A DNA stretch of 46,738 bases from Sneathiella sp. GTDB lineage: Bacteria; Pseudomonadota; Alphaproteobacteria; Sneathiellales; Sneathiellaceae. The notes under the pieces are model-generated. The model searched no databases, had not been told where the DNA came from, and saw only the letters and a program-made list of their open reading frames with translations. Numbering within the stretch: position 1 is the stretch's first letter; each line of letters opens with the position of its first letter. This document shows, one piece after another, positions 20,645 through 29,474 of the stretch. A program made the position numbers and the translations under genes. Location: positions 91,655-138,392 of the forward strand of contig NZ_NZMB01000018.1 of the NCBI RefSeq assembly GCF_002694385.1, given 5' to 3'.

Positions 20645-20758
20645 AACTGATGTCCGCAAGGGATAATCGGCACCCGCCTGGAACTGGCGGCGGCGGGCCG
20701 CCCTTTCGGGAACTAAAGAGAATGCCGATATATCGGGCACAGATACAGGGGAAAATTC

Positions 20759-22387
20759 ATGAGCTCTCAGCCGCAGCATCGATTAAAGGTAAAATTACCT
20801 CCTATGATGGAACGGACGGCCAGTTCCGTTATGACATCGGCATTGGAAAGGATCCCCGACAAAATCGCGCTTCGCGATCCGGCGCGTGAGTTCAGCTACC
20901 GTGGGCTGGTCGAAGAAGGGCTGAAGCTGGCCGGAGCTCTCATTGATCTCGGGTTGAACCGGCAGCAGACAGTTCTAGCCATGCTGGATAACTCGGCAGA
21001 TTTTGTCCTGCTTTCGACCGGGCTTTCCCTGACCGCCCGCATCGAGGCGCCCGTCAACACGGCATATCGCGGGCCCCTGCTCGCACATGTGATCCGGACT
21101 TCCGGCGCAAAAATCATGATTATCGAGGAGAAATATCTCGAACGTCTCATTGAAATCGGCAACGATCTGGAAACTATTGACACCCTGATCATTCGCGGCG
21201 CAGGCGACACGGCCCCCGACCTGCCGCCCCATATCAAGGTGCTCGACTTTGACAGGCTTGAACGTCGGCCGGAGCCCATGGATGATGTCAAGCCCTGGGA
21301 TATTATCTGCATTATCTATACATCCGGTACGACCGGCCCGTCAAAAGGGGCGCTGATCAGCCATGCGCAAGCCTACAGCTACGCCTCCATCGTGCAGCAG
21401 GAAAACCTTGATTCTACCGATGTCAGTATGGTTGTGCTGCCGCTTTTCCATGTGACCGCCAAATGGGCCGGTATCTATGCCGCCTTTATCTACCAGGCCT
21501 CCGCCGTCATTTTGCCCGGATTTTCCGCCACCACCTTCTTCGATAGCGCCCGTAAATACAAGGCGACCTCTGCCCGGATGCTGGGCACCATTGCGCAGTT
21601 TCTGCTGAACCAGCCAGAGCGGCCCGATGACAAGGACCAACCTATCAAGAAAGTCGGCATCACGCCCGTCATCGCCGATCTGGAGCGCTTCAAGGAGCGG
21701 TTTGGCATCAGCGGCGTTGCCACCGGTTACGGCTCGACAGAGGCGTCCGTCATCGCCACCGCGCCGATGGGAAAAGGGATGAGCGGCTATGCCGGTTACG
21801 TCCGGGACGACTATGAATTCCGCATTGTTGACGAATATGATATGGACGTTCCGCCGGGCGAGGTCGGGGAAATGGTTGTCCGTTCCAATGAGCCATGGAT
21901 GATCATGCAGGGCTATGTGAACATGCCCGAAGCGACCAACAAGGTCATGCGAAACGGATGGTTTCACACCGGCGATCTGATGCGGGTTTCCCCGAACGGC
22001 CAGCTTATATTTTGCGATCGCAACAATGACGCCCTTCGCCGGAAGGGCGAAAATATTTCGAGTTTCGAGATCGAACGGGAGATCAATGCCCATCCTGCGG
22101 TCATCGAATCGGCGGCCATCAAAGCGCCGAGCAACCACACGGATGATGACGTCAAGGCCTGCATCGCGCTCAAGCCGGGGCAATCAGTCTCTCCTGAAGA
22201 AATAATTACGTTTCTAAAGCCACGCCTGCCGGGATTTATGCTGCCCCGATATGTGGAGTTCCTTGACGCCCTGCCTAAGACGCCGACGGAAAAAATCCTG
22301 AAAGCCGAGCTCAGGAAAACCCCTTTCACCCGGCAGACATACGACTGCGAATCCGGGCGGTACATGGCACAGGACGACCCCGCCTGA
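20759..22387 (+). CDS. AMP-forming acyl-CoA ligase, CaiC/FadD-like, no. 1
   Basis: The 542-residue protein belongs to the ANL superfamily. The P-loop-like motif YTSGTTGPSKG lies at 187-197, GYGSTEAS is the A5 motif, WFHTGDLM and RKGENISSFEIE are A7-A8, and the adenylating lysine is probably Lys512 in PKTPTEKILK. It activates a carboxylic acid with ATP and CoA in the cytoplasm. ATG 20759 follows AGGGGA. The racemase gene begins 51 bases after its end, so the two form an operon. The general fold resembles crotonobetaine/carnitine-CoA ligase more than long-chain FadD, but the true substrate is unknown. Confidence 0.9.
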   Translation: MSSQPQHRLKVKLPPMMERTASSVMTSALERIPDKIALRDPAREFSYRGLVEEGLKLAGALIDLGLNRQQTVLAMLDNSADFVLLSTGLSLTARIEAPVNTAYRGPLLAHVIRTSGAKIMIIEEKYLERLIEIGNDLETIDTLIIRGAGDTAPDLPPHIKVLDFDRLERRPEPMDDVKPWDIICIIYTSGTTGPSKGALISHAQAYSYASIVQQENLDSTDVSMVVLPLFHVTAKWAGIYAAFIYQASAVILPGFSATTFFDSARKYKATSARMLGTIAQFLLNQPERPDDKDQPIKKVGITPVIADLERFKERFGISGVATGYGSTEASVIATAPMGKGMSGYAGYVRDDYEFRIVDEYDMDVPPGEVGEMVVRSNEPWMIMQGYVNMPEATNKVMRNGWFHTGDLMRVSPNGQLIFCDRNNDALRRKGENISSFEIEREINAHPAVIESAAIKAPSNHTDDDVKACIALKPGQSVSPEEIITFLKPRLPGFMLPRYVEFLDALPKTPTEKILKAELRKTPFTRQTYDCESGRYMAQDDPA

Positions 22388-22438
22388 TATTGCCCGCCGC
22401 CGCGACACATAATAAATATTGATCCAAGGAGTAATAAT

Positions 22439-23536
22439 ATGAGTGGCCCTCTTACAGGTCTTAAAGTGGTTGAATTTTCCGGCATCGGACCGGGGCCGTT
22501 CTGCGGCATGCTTCTCGCCGATATGGGCGCGGATGTCATCTGTATTGACCGGAAATCGTCAGAAAATGGCTCGGCCATTTCGGTACTGTCCCGGGGCAAA
22601 CGCTCCATCGCTCTGAATCTTAAGGATCCTGCGGACGTTAAAACCGCCCTGCGGCTTGTCAAACGCTCCGATGTTTTGCTGGAGGGCTTTCGCCCCGGCG
22701 TCATGGAACGGCTGGGTCTTGGCCCGGATACTTGTCTTAAAACCAACCCCGCCCTGATTTATGGCCGGATGACCGGTTGGGGACAGGAAGGCCCCCTCGC
22801 CCATGCCGCAGGTCATGATATCAACTATATCTCCCTGACCGGCGCCCTCGCCGCCATCGGACCGAAGGACGGTCCGCCGTCCATCCCTCTCAACCTGATC
22901 GGAGATTTTGGCGGCGGCGCGCTCTATCTCGCCATGGGCATCTGCGCGGCGCTGTTTGAACGTTCCCGTTCCGGCAAGGGGCAGGTTATCGACGCCGCCA
23001 TGGTTGACGGCGCAACCTCCCTTGCAGGGAGCTTCCTTGCGCGGGCGCTGGAAGGCAAATGGAATAGCGAACGCGCCTCAAACCAGATCGACGGCGGCGC
23101 CCCCTACTATAATGTTTATGAAACGGCCGACGGCGAATATATCTCCATCGGCAGCATCGAACCGCAGTTTTTTGCGATGCTCAAAGACAAGTTGGAACTT
23201 GATGGCCCACTCTGGGAACAGCAGATGAACCAGGATAACTGGCCTTTGATGAGCGATGAGTTGCGCAAAGTATTCCGCCGCCGCACGCGCAGTGAATGGT
23301 GTGATCTGATGGAAGGCACGGATATTTGTTTCGCCCCGGTCCTTTCCTTCTCGGAAATCACCAGCCACCCGCATATGAAAGCGCGGGAGGTTATCGTATC
23401 GGTGGATGATACGCCGCAAAGCAACGCCGCCCCCAGATTTTCCAGAACACCGTCCAAAGTTGGTCGGCCACCTGAAAAAACCGGCATGCACACAGAAGAA
23501 ATTCTCAAGGAACTGGAAGGCGAAGCCGTCGGATAA
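22439..23536 (+). CDS. Alpha-methylacyl-CoA racemase (CaiB/BaiF superfamily)
   Basis: The 365-residue enzyme has the family III CoA-transferase fold, opening LKVVEFSGIGPGPFCGMLLADMGADVI. Three residues identify it as a racemase rather than a CoA-transferase: His126 in AGHDINYISLTG, Asp156 in NLIGDFGGG and Glu241 after ISIGSI. These sit at the very numbers of the catalytic residues in mycobacterial MCR, and the CoA-transferase aspartate is not needed. The enzyme interconverts 2R- and 2S-methylacyl-CoA so that beta-oxidation can proceed. GGAG precedes ATG 22439, and the gene follows ligase 1 in an operon. A terminator candidate follows at 23542. The presence of this enzyme is the best hint that the island handles a 2-methyl-branched acid. 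Confidence 0.9.
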   Translation: MSGPLTGLKVVEFSGIGPGPFCGMLLADMGADVICIDRKSSENGSAISVLSRGKRSIALNLKDPADVKTALRLVKRSDVLLEGFRPGVMERLGLGPDTCLKTNPALIYGRMTGWGQEGPLAHAAGHDINYISLTGALAAIGPKDGPPSIPLNLIGDFGGGALYLAMGICAALFERSRSGKGQVIDAAMVDGATSLAGSFLARALEGKWNSERASNQIDGGAPYYNVYETADGEYISIGSIEPQFFAMLKDKLELDGPLWEQQMNQDNWPLMSDELRKVFRRRTRSEWCDLMEGTDICFAPVLSFSEITSHPHMKAREVIVSVDDTPQSNAAPRFSRTPSKVGRPPEKTGMHTEEILKELEGEAVG

Positions 23537-23541
23537 TAACA

Positions 23542-23567
23542 ATCATAAATTGAATATTTATGATTTT
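23542..23567 (+). terminator. Hairpin ATCATAAAT / ATTTATGAT followed by TTT
   Basis: Nine-base perfect arms around a five-base loop stand just after the racemase stop codon (23536) and run into a short T stretch. The stem is AT-rich, so it is a weak terminator candidate. Confidence 0.45.
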
Positions 23568-23726
23568 CCCGACGTCCTCGATTTCTCTCAGAAAATCGCA
23601 GAAAGCTGAAAAATATGTAAAACAGAACGGCTCACTGATCCATCAGAAGAAAGTCGGGACGGAATCCGGTCCAGACCATCATCCGAACACCGTCACCGAA
23701 AACTTGCTAGATCGTCCGTTTGTTGA

Positions 23727-23750
23727 TATTGATTGATGTACCAATAAACA
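23727..23750. promoter_or_regulatory. Island operator site 4 upstream of ligase 2
   Basis: TTGATTGATGTACCAATAAA (23729-23748) shares TTGATT-N4-TACCAAT with site 3. It lies in the 456-base gap between the racemase and ligase 2, about 245 bases before the ligase start. The remainder of the gap holds the hairpin at 23542 and a short peptide-like tail at 23632-23706 but no convincing gene. Confidence 0.5.
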
Positions 23751-23992
23751 ACTAAAAACGGCTAGCTGTTTTACTCAGAACTAAATGCGGGCGTATCGGG
23801 CAAACAGGCTGGGAATGGGGAAGATTTCTGTGGCAAGAGGCATAGGCAATATGGCCATTCGGCCTCGGCAACAATGATAGAAAACAGCAGTATCGGAAAC
23901 CACGCAATATAAACGAAAATAACCGCGCTGCCGTTTACATAATATTCTTAAGAAGAAAACAGGCGAAAAACGGATCCGTCGAGGAGAAAAAC

Positions 23993-25630
23993 ATGCAACC
24001 AACAGAGTCAGTCTCAGCGCCCTTTTCTGATCCGCGCATTCCCCCGCGGAATCAATGTGTGCTGCGGCACATTCTCGACCGTTCCGCTGATGAGTTCCCA
24101 GAACGCGAATTCGCCTGGTTCGAAAATGACGACCCCTGGTCTTACCGGCGGATGCAGGAAGAGACGCAGAGAACTGCGGCGGGCCTGCAAAAACTCGGCG
24201 TCAATCGGGGCGACCGGGTATTGGTCTGGATGCCCAACGGTCCCCTGATTCTGCGCTGCTGGTTCGGGATCAATTATATCGGCGCTGTATTCGTTCCCAT
24301 CAACATTGCCTATCGCGGGACATTGCTTGAACATGTTATCCGCAATTCCGGCGCAAAAGTGCTGATTGCCCATGCCCAGCTTATCGAACGGCTTGACGCC
24401 GTCGACCTCGCCGGTCTTGAAATGATCATTTCAGTTGACGGAACCACCGATTTTGACAGGTTGACGGTCCGCGGCACTGACAGTCTCGGCGCAATGGGGG
24501 ATATGCCCGAACCGCTGGACCAGCCCGTTGATCCGTGGGATCTGCAATCCATCATCTATACCTCCGGCACGACGGGGCCATCCAAGGGGGTTTTATCGTC
24601 CTACCTGCATCTTTATACCATGACGACCAGTTTGCAGGTGATGCTGACGGCCGAAGACAGACGCTTAATCAGCCTGCCCATGTTTCACGCCAGCGCGACA
24701 AACGCCATATATGGCATGCTTGTAAAAGGCGGCTCTATTGCCATCGTGGATTCCTTCAAGACAGATCGGTTCTGGGATACAGTCCGGCAGGCGAAAGCAA
24801 CAAGCTGTACATTGCTGGGCGCGATGACGCCCTTTCTCATCAAGGCCCCCGAACGCCCGGATGACCGCGATCACCCCCTCAAGTCGGCCATGATGGTGCC
24901 CCTGTCCGAAGACGCCGGCGCCTTTCATGAACGCTTCGGTGTCGATATTTATACCGCCTTCAACATGTCGGAAACCAGCGGGCAAATCCTGTCGGAGAAA
25001 AACCCGACAAAAGCCGGAACTTGCGGCAAGGCCCGCCCGGGCACACAGGTCAGGCTGGTCGACAAGAATGATTGCGAAGTCCCGGTCGGCACCATCGGCG
25101 AGATGGTTATTCGCGATGACAGGCCCTGGGGGTTGAGCCACGGATATAACAACAACCCCGAAGCGACCGCCGCTGCCTGGCGCAACGGCTGGTTTCACAC
25201 GGGTGATCTGTTCTATCGTGATGAAGACGGCAATTACTTCTTCATGGACCGGGCAAAAGACGCCATCCGCCGCCGCGGCGAGAATGTCTCCTCGTTCGAG
25301 GTTGAAAATGACGTGCTCGCCCATCCGCACATCCGCGAAGCCGCCGCCATCGGCGTGCCCAGCCCGCTTGGCGAGGATGAAGTCATGATTGTCGTATCAC
25401 CGACACCAGAGCGCGTCATTGATCCGGTAGAACTGATTGAATTCTTGCGCCCCCGCATGGCGCATTTCATGATCCCCCGCTACATCAGGATCATGGAGGC
25501 GCTGCCCAAAACACCCACTGAAAAAGTCCAGAAACATCTGCTCCGTCAGGACGGCGTAACGGACGATACATGGGACAGGGAACAGGCGGGCATCCGGATC
25601 ACCCGCGATAAAATAGTCAGCGCAACGTAA
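23993..25630 (+). CDS. AMP-forming acyl-CoA ligase, CaiC/FadD-like, no. 2
   Basis: A 545-residue ANL enzyme: YTSGTTGPSKG at 189-199, FNMSETSG for motif A5, WFHTGDLFYRDEDGNYFFMDRAKDAIRRRGENVSSFEVE for A7-A8, and a C-terminal PKTPTEKVQK with the adenylating lysine. It is clearly a paralogue of ligase 1 (shared NIAYRG/NTAYRG and EHVIRNSGAK/AHVIRTSGAK segments). ATG 23993 follows GAGGAG. It is transcribed alone, with operator site 4 upstream and a hairpin terminator candidate at 25658-25697. Two related ligases in the regulon could act at different stages of chain shortening or on stereoisomers (inference). Confidence 0.9.
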   Translation: MQPTESVSAPFSDPRIPPRNQCVLRHILDRSADEFPEREFAWFENDDPWSYRRMQEETQRTAAGLQKLGVNRGDRVLVWMPNGPLILRCWFGINYIGAVFVPINIAYRGTLLEHVIRNSGAKVLIAHAQLIERLDAVDLAGLEMIISVDGTTDFDRLTVRGTDSLGAMGDMPEPLDQPVDPWDLQSIIYTSGTTGPSKGVLSSYLHLYTMTTSLQVMLTAEDRRLISLPMFHASATNAIYGMLVKGGSIAIVDSFKTDRFWDTVRQAKATSCTLLGAMTPFLIKAPERPDDRDHPLKSAMMVPLSEDAGAFHERFGVDIYTAFNMSETSGQILSEKNPTKAGTCGKARPGTQVRLVDKNDCEVPVGTIGEMVIRDDRPWGLSHGYNNNPEATAAAWRNGWFHTGDLFYRDEDGNYFFMDRAKDAIRRRGENVSSFEVENDVLAHPHIREAAAIGVPSPLGEDEVMIVVSPTPERVIDPVELIEFLRPRMAHFMIPRYIRIMEALPKTPTEKVQKHLLRQDGVTDDTWDREQAGIRITRDKIVSAT

Positions 25631-25657
25631 AGGCAAACGGATATAGCTTTCCCTGCG

Positions 25658-25700
25658 GGGCGGTCCGATAACCGATACTGGATAACCGAGACCGCCCTTT
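25658..25700 (+). terminator. Hairpin GGGCGGTC / GACCGCCC then TTT
   Basis: Eight-base GC-rich arms (25658-25665 and 25690-25697) follow ligase 2 by 28 bases and are succeeded by TTTCCGCTTTT. The loop is long (24 bases) and contains a GATAACCGA repeat. Confidence 0.5.
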
Positions 25701-25861
25701 CCGCTTTTATCCCGAACTGGGAGGGGTTCGCGACAATGCGGAAAATACAGATCACGGAAATCCAGCATCGACCCCGAAATAGCGGTCAACTTTCATACCG
25801 GCCTTCGGAAGAACAACTACTGCGGCCAGAACTGATACACTCCGGATTTTCGAAAGAATGC

Positions 25862-26767
25862 CTATCCGGTTTGCTTTTTGGCCGCTTCATCGCGTTTTTT
25901 CAGGCTCTCCCGAAAGGCCGGAGAAACGCCGTTTGGATGGACGGGCAATTGCCATTGCATCTGATTGTTGGCATGGCATAGCTGGTGCAGGCTGAAGACA
26001 TGCATCATCGCGTTGCGGCGTCCCTGAACATCCTGCACGTGATTGATGGCTTCCTTTGTCGCCTTTAACGCAAAGGCAGGCTTGCGGGCAATCTGCGCCG
26101 CCAGATTAAGCGTGAATTCTTCCAGCTCCTCTTCCGGCACGACTCTATTGACCATGCCGAGGGCCTTGGCATCGTCGGCCGACAGCCAGTCAGACGTAAA
26201 CAGCCATTCTTTGGCCTGACGGACACCAATTTCCCAAGGGTGCATGAAGAATTCAGCGCCGCAGACCCCCATTTCCAGCGTGGGATCGCGGAACTGGGCA
26301 TCCCGCCCCGCCACGATAAGATCGCAGCACCAGGCCAGCATCAAACCACCGGCGATGCATTTTCCCTGCACTTGCGCAATCATCGGCTTGGGAAGATTGC
26401 GCCAGCGCTCGGTCATTTCCAGATAAATTTCCTTTTCACGCGCATAACGCCCTTCGGCGCCGCCCAGATCAAACCCACCCCATGTTCCAATGACGGGAAA
26501 ATCGCGCCAGGTCTTGCCCCGGTCTCCACCCAGATCATGCCCGGCGGAAAAATGCGGCCCGTCACCGGCAAGAATGATCACCTTGATATTGTCATCCTGC
26601 GCCGCATGATCAAATGCCGCATTCAATTCATACGTCATCTGCAAACCTTGTGCATTCCGGGCATCCGGCCGCGCCATCGTCACGCGCGCCACATTCGGTA
26701 TCGGCTCATCATAGCGAACCTGCTCAAAGACCGGCAATTCTGCATTCCCTGCGGTTGTCTGTTCCAT
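25862..26767 (-). CDS. Crotonase-superfamily protein (enoyl-CoA hydratase-like)
   Basis: The 301-residue protein has the crotonase fold. The two oxyanion-hole regions are HFSAGHDL (72-79) and GKCIAGGLMLAW (135-146). The region that normally holds the first catalytic glutamate (P-E-x-x-x-G) reads DPTLEMG, so Thr163 seems to replace it; the second glutamate appears to be Glu187 in QAKEWLFTSD. This makes a plain syn-hydratase less certain; isomerase, lyase or hydrolase chemistry is possible. It follows ligase 3 by 60 bases on the same strand, so the two are probably co-transcribed. ATG 26767 is preceded by GGAGGTGAG. Confidence 0.82.
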   Translation of the reverse strand: MEQTTAGNAELPVFEQVRYDEPIPNVARVTMARPDARNAQGLQMTYELNAAFDHAAQDDNIKVIILAGDGPHFSAGHDLGGDRGKTWRDFPVIGTWGGFDLGGAEGRYAREKEIYLEMTERWRNLPKPMIAQVQGKCIAGGLMLAWCCDLIVAGRDAQFRDPTLEMGVCGAEFFMHPWEIGVRQAKEWLFTSDWLSADDAKALGMVNRVVPEEELEEFTLNLAAQIARKPAFALKATKEAINHVQDVQGRRNAMMHVFSLHQLCHANNQMQWQLPVHPNGVSPAFRESLKKRDEAAKKQTG

Positions 26768-26827
26768 AACTCACCTCCTTTGTTGTTTTCCTGCCCATTC
26801 GCCCGGAAGCATTAATCCGACGGGTGA

Positions 26828-28408
26828 CTAGTTTACCCGGCGTGACTGATCGCTCCAAAAGCGCTCCCGCAGTTTGTTTTTGAGAATTTTTCCGGGACCG
26901 CTTTTCGGCAATGCGTCGGCGCTGAATTCCACCGATTTCGGGCATTTATATCCCGCAATCAGCGTGCGGCAGTGGGCAATGACATCCGCTTCCTGCAGAG
27001 TGGCGCCTGACTTGAGTACGATGATCGCCCGGACCGCCTCGCCCCATTTCTCGTCAGGGATGCCGATAACCGCGCATTCCGCAATATCCGGATGCTTGTA
27101 AAGAGCATTTTCCACCTCGGCGCTGTAGATATTCTCACCGCCACTGATGATCATGTCCTTGATACGGTCGGCAATGAACAGATAGCCGTCTTCATCCATA
27201 TATCCCGCATCCCCGGTATGCATCCAGCCGCCGCGCAGTGTTTCGGCCGTCAGTTCCGGCAGTTTCCAATAACCTTTCATCACGGTCGGCCCGCGCACCA
27301 CAATCTCCCCGACTGTCCCCGCCGGTACTTCGCGACCATCAGGATCCGTGATCTTTATCTCTACAGTCGAAATCGGCTGCCCGGCAGAGCGGCGCCTGCT
27401 TTCCTTGCCCTCCGGCGGCATATGGTCTTCATGCCGCAATTGCGAGACAGTCGGCGACAGCTCCGTCATCCCGTAGGCCTGCAACATTCGGGCCTCAGGA
27501 AAAACCTCCGGCAATTTGAGAAGCAGTGACTCTGGCATGGGCGATGCGCCATAAACCAAAAGACGAATGCTGCTAAGATCGTACTTCGCCAATTCGGGCC
27601 AGTTCATAATGCTGTTCAGCATCGTCGGCACAAACGTCACATGGGTAACTCGTTCATGCTGGATTGCATCCAGAACATCAGGCAAGGCAAACTGCGGCAG
27701 AATAACAAGTGTCGATGCCGCAATAGCGGCGCTGTAAATGCGCCCGCCGCCAGCCAGATGGAACAACGGCCCGCTTAACATCGCAACCGAATCGACGTTC
27801 ATCCTCATTTCACTGGCGGAACCGACATGATTCCACCATATATTATCATGGGTTAGCATGACCGCCTTGGGCGCGCCTGTCGTGCCGCCCGTGTAATAAA
27901 GACAGGCCACATCATCGCCCCCGCACATGGCATCTTCCGCCGGCTTGGACTTGGCCAACAGTTCATCATACGACAAAACACCGTCAGGCGCAGGGCCGTC
28001 ATCGATATACACAACATGCAAAAGCCCCTTCGCCTCCTGGCGGATCTCCGGCAGCATCGACAGATGGTTGCTATCAACCATCAGTATTCGGGATTCACTG
28101 TCATCAAGGCAGGCAACAATCTCTTTGACTGAATGCCGGGTATTCAACGGACAGATGCACCCACCCGCCCAGACAGAGCCAAAATAGATTTCGATATAAC
28201 GGTAGTTGTTGTTGGAGAGGACGGCGACCCGATCCCCCTTTTCAAAACCCAGTGAGTGCAGCGCGCCCGCCTGCCTGGCGACGCGGTCAACATACTGATC
28301 CCATGTTATCCGGTGTTCACCGTCAACGACGGCGGCTTCATTCCGCCTTAACCGACGCCCCCGGCGCAACGTATTCGTTAAATGCATACGGTAAGTGTTT
28401 TCAGACAT
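26828..28408 (-). CDS. AMP-forming acyl-CoA ligase, FadD-like, no. 3
   Basis: A 526-residue ANL enzyme. YYTGGTTGAPKAVMLTH begins at residue 171 (motif A3), QAYGMTELSP is A5, GWMHTGDAGYMDEDGYLFIADRIKDMIISGGENIYSAEVE is A7-A8, and the adenylating lysine lies in LPKSGPGKILK. The G-G-T-T-G-A-P-K variant and ISGGENIYS ending are typical of fatty acyl-CoA synthetases of the FadD3/FadD13 kind, so it differs from ligases 1 and 2. It is the first gene of a leftward pair with the crotonase gene. Its promoter region holds the palindrome TTCTATATAGAA, shared with the iclR promoter, which suggests IclR control. Confidence 0.9.
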   Translation of the reverse strand: MSENTYRMHLTNTLRRGRRLRRNEAAVVDGEHRITWDQYVDRVARQAGALHSLGFEKGDRVAVLSNNNYRYIEIYFGSVWAGGCICPLNTRHSVKEIVACLDDSESRILMVDSNHLSMLPEIRQEAKGLLHVVYIDDGPAPDGVLSYDELLAKSKPAEDAMCGGDDVACLYYTGGTTGAPKAVMLTHDNIWWNHVGSASEMRMNVDSVAMLSGPLFHLAGGGRIYSAAIAASTLVILPQFALPDVLDAIQHERVTHVTFVPTMLNSIMNWPELAKYDLSSIRLLVYGASPMPESLLLKLPEVFPEARMLQAYGMTELSPTVSQLRHEDHMPPEGKESRRRSAGQPISTVEIKITDPDGREVPAGTVGEIVVRGPTVMKGYWKLPELTAETLRGGWMHTGDAGYMDEDGYLFIADRIKDMIISGGENIYSAEVENALYKHPDIAECAVIGIPDEKWGEAVRAIIVLKSGATLQEADVIAHCRTLIAGYKCPKSVEFSADALPKSGPGKILKNKLRERFWSDQSRRVN

Positions 28409-28536
28409 TTTCCCTGACCCGTTCTTATTATTTTTATAATTGACCCACTCCCATACCGCACGGTCAATCAGTGTTTTAAAACAAGGTATCGCAGCGTCTT
28501 CAAGTAAACAACATTTTTCCCATATCGTATTTCATT

Positions 28537-28548
28537 TTCTATATAGAA
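28537..28548. promoter_or_regulatory. 12-bp perfect palindrome TTCTATATAGAA, likely IclR site A
   Basis: It stands between the iclR stop (28554) and the leftward ligase 3 start (28408), so it can act on ligase 3. The core CTATATAGAA recurs at 29402-29411 in front of iclR. ACAAGGTATC at 28481-28490 lies in the same promoter region. Confidence 0.5.
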
Positions 28549-28553
28549 TACCT

Positions 28554-29354
28554 CTATTTGAACGTCATGCGTGAGGCGACATCCGAGACATCTTTCATGG
28601 CCGTGACAAGGCGGCCGATTTCATCGACCGTGTGCTGCCCGCTAAACATGGTGGCGACGAGACAAAGCTGGGGCTGATCCTGCTCTTCCTGGAATACCGG
28701 AACCGCCAATGTGGTGACCCCTTTCACCTGGCTGTTTTCATCCATCGCGTAACCCAGCGTCCTGACATCGCGCGCCTCGCGCATGAACTTTCGAAAATTG
28801 GGAACTTCGCCCCAGCGCAGCGTTTCAAAACGGGAGCGAAACTCGCTCTCTGTCAGGTCACTGTAGGCGAGCATGCAGCGACCCATGGCACCTAGCCACA
28901 TCGACAGCCGCTGGCCGGGTGATAAATGAATACGCACGGCCGCATCGCTGTCCGCTTTCGCCAATAATGACATCTGCTCATTATCTGTGCGTCGCCAAAG
29001 GGAAACCATAATGGTGAATTCCGTCGCGACCTGCTTCATCCTGGGCTGGATCAGCTGCAAATCGTTATTTGCCGAGATAATCGGCTGAGCAAGATCAAGA
29101 AGGCCCAGCCCCAACGCATAGCGCTTGGTCTCACTATTAAAAGAGACAACCTCTTCCGCTAAAAATGTCTTCAATATGTTGTAGCATGTACTCGCATTGA
29201 TCCCGACATCCCGCGCAATCTGGGAGACGCCAACAGGTGTATTCCTGTTCCCCAAATAGCGAAGAATGCTGAGCCCGCTGATAACCGCGCCCACCGGCTT
29301 ATACGATGTCTTGTCTTTCGATGCCTTATCAGTGCGGATTTCCTTGAGCGACAC
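28554..29354 (-). CDS. IclR family transcriptional regulator
   Basis: The 266-residue protein has an N-terminal winged helix (residues about 20-80: ISGLSILRYLGNRNTPVGVSQIARDVGINASTCYNILKTFLAEEVV) and an IclR effector domain with LGLGLLDLAQPI, AVRIHLSPGQRLSMWLGAMGRCMLAY and TLAVPVFQEE. The start is placed at GTG 29354 because GGAGG lies five bases before it; the TTG at 29366 overlaps that ribosome site. Divergent from the acyl-CoA dehydrogenase gene at 29475 and adjacent to ligase 3, with matching palindromes on both sides, it probably controls these units in response to a pathway acid or CoA ester. Confidence 0.88.
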   Translation of the reverse strand: MSLKEIRTDKASKDKTSYKPVGAVISGLSILRYLGNRNTPVGVSQIARDVGINASTCYNILKTFLAEEVVSFNSETKRYALGLGLLDLAQPIISANNDLQLIQPRMKQVATEFTIMVSLWRRTDNEQMSLLAKADSDAAVRIHLSPGQRLSMWLGAMGRCMLAYSDLTESEFRSRFETLRWGEVPNFRKFMREARDVRTLGYAMDENSQVKGVTTLAVPVFQEEQDQPQLCLVATMFSGQHTVDEIGRLVTAMKDVSDVASRMTFK

Positions 29355-29401
29355 GCGCGCCTCCAATTGTTTTCTGTGACCGGCGAGACATCCGTCTTTC
29401 G

Positions 29402-29443
29402 CTATATAGAATTTGTATCTTCCAAGAAAATATATATACTTGG
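29402..29443. promoter_or_regulatory. iclR/acd divergent promoter: IclR site B and a CCAAG/CTTGG dyad
   Basis: CTATATAGAA (29402-29411) repeats the core of site A. Next to it CCAAG (29422-29426) and CTTGG (29439-29443) flank an AT-rich 12-base spacer. Both lie in the 120-base gap between the divergent iclR and dehydrogenase genes. Confidence 0.5.
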
Positions 29444-29474
29444 CTGAATATCAACAATAATACATGGAAGCACC

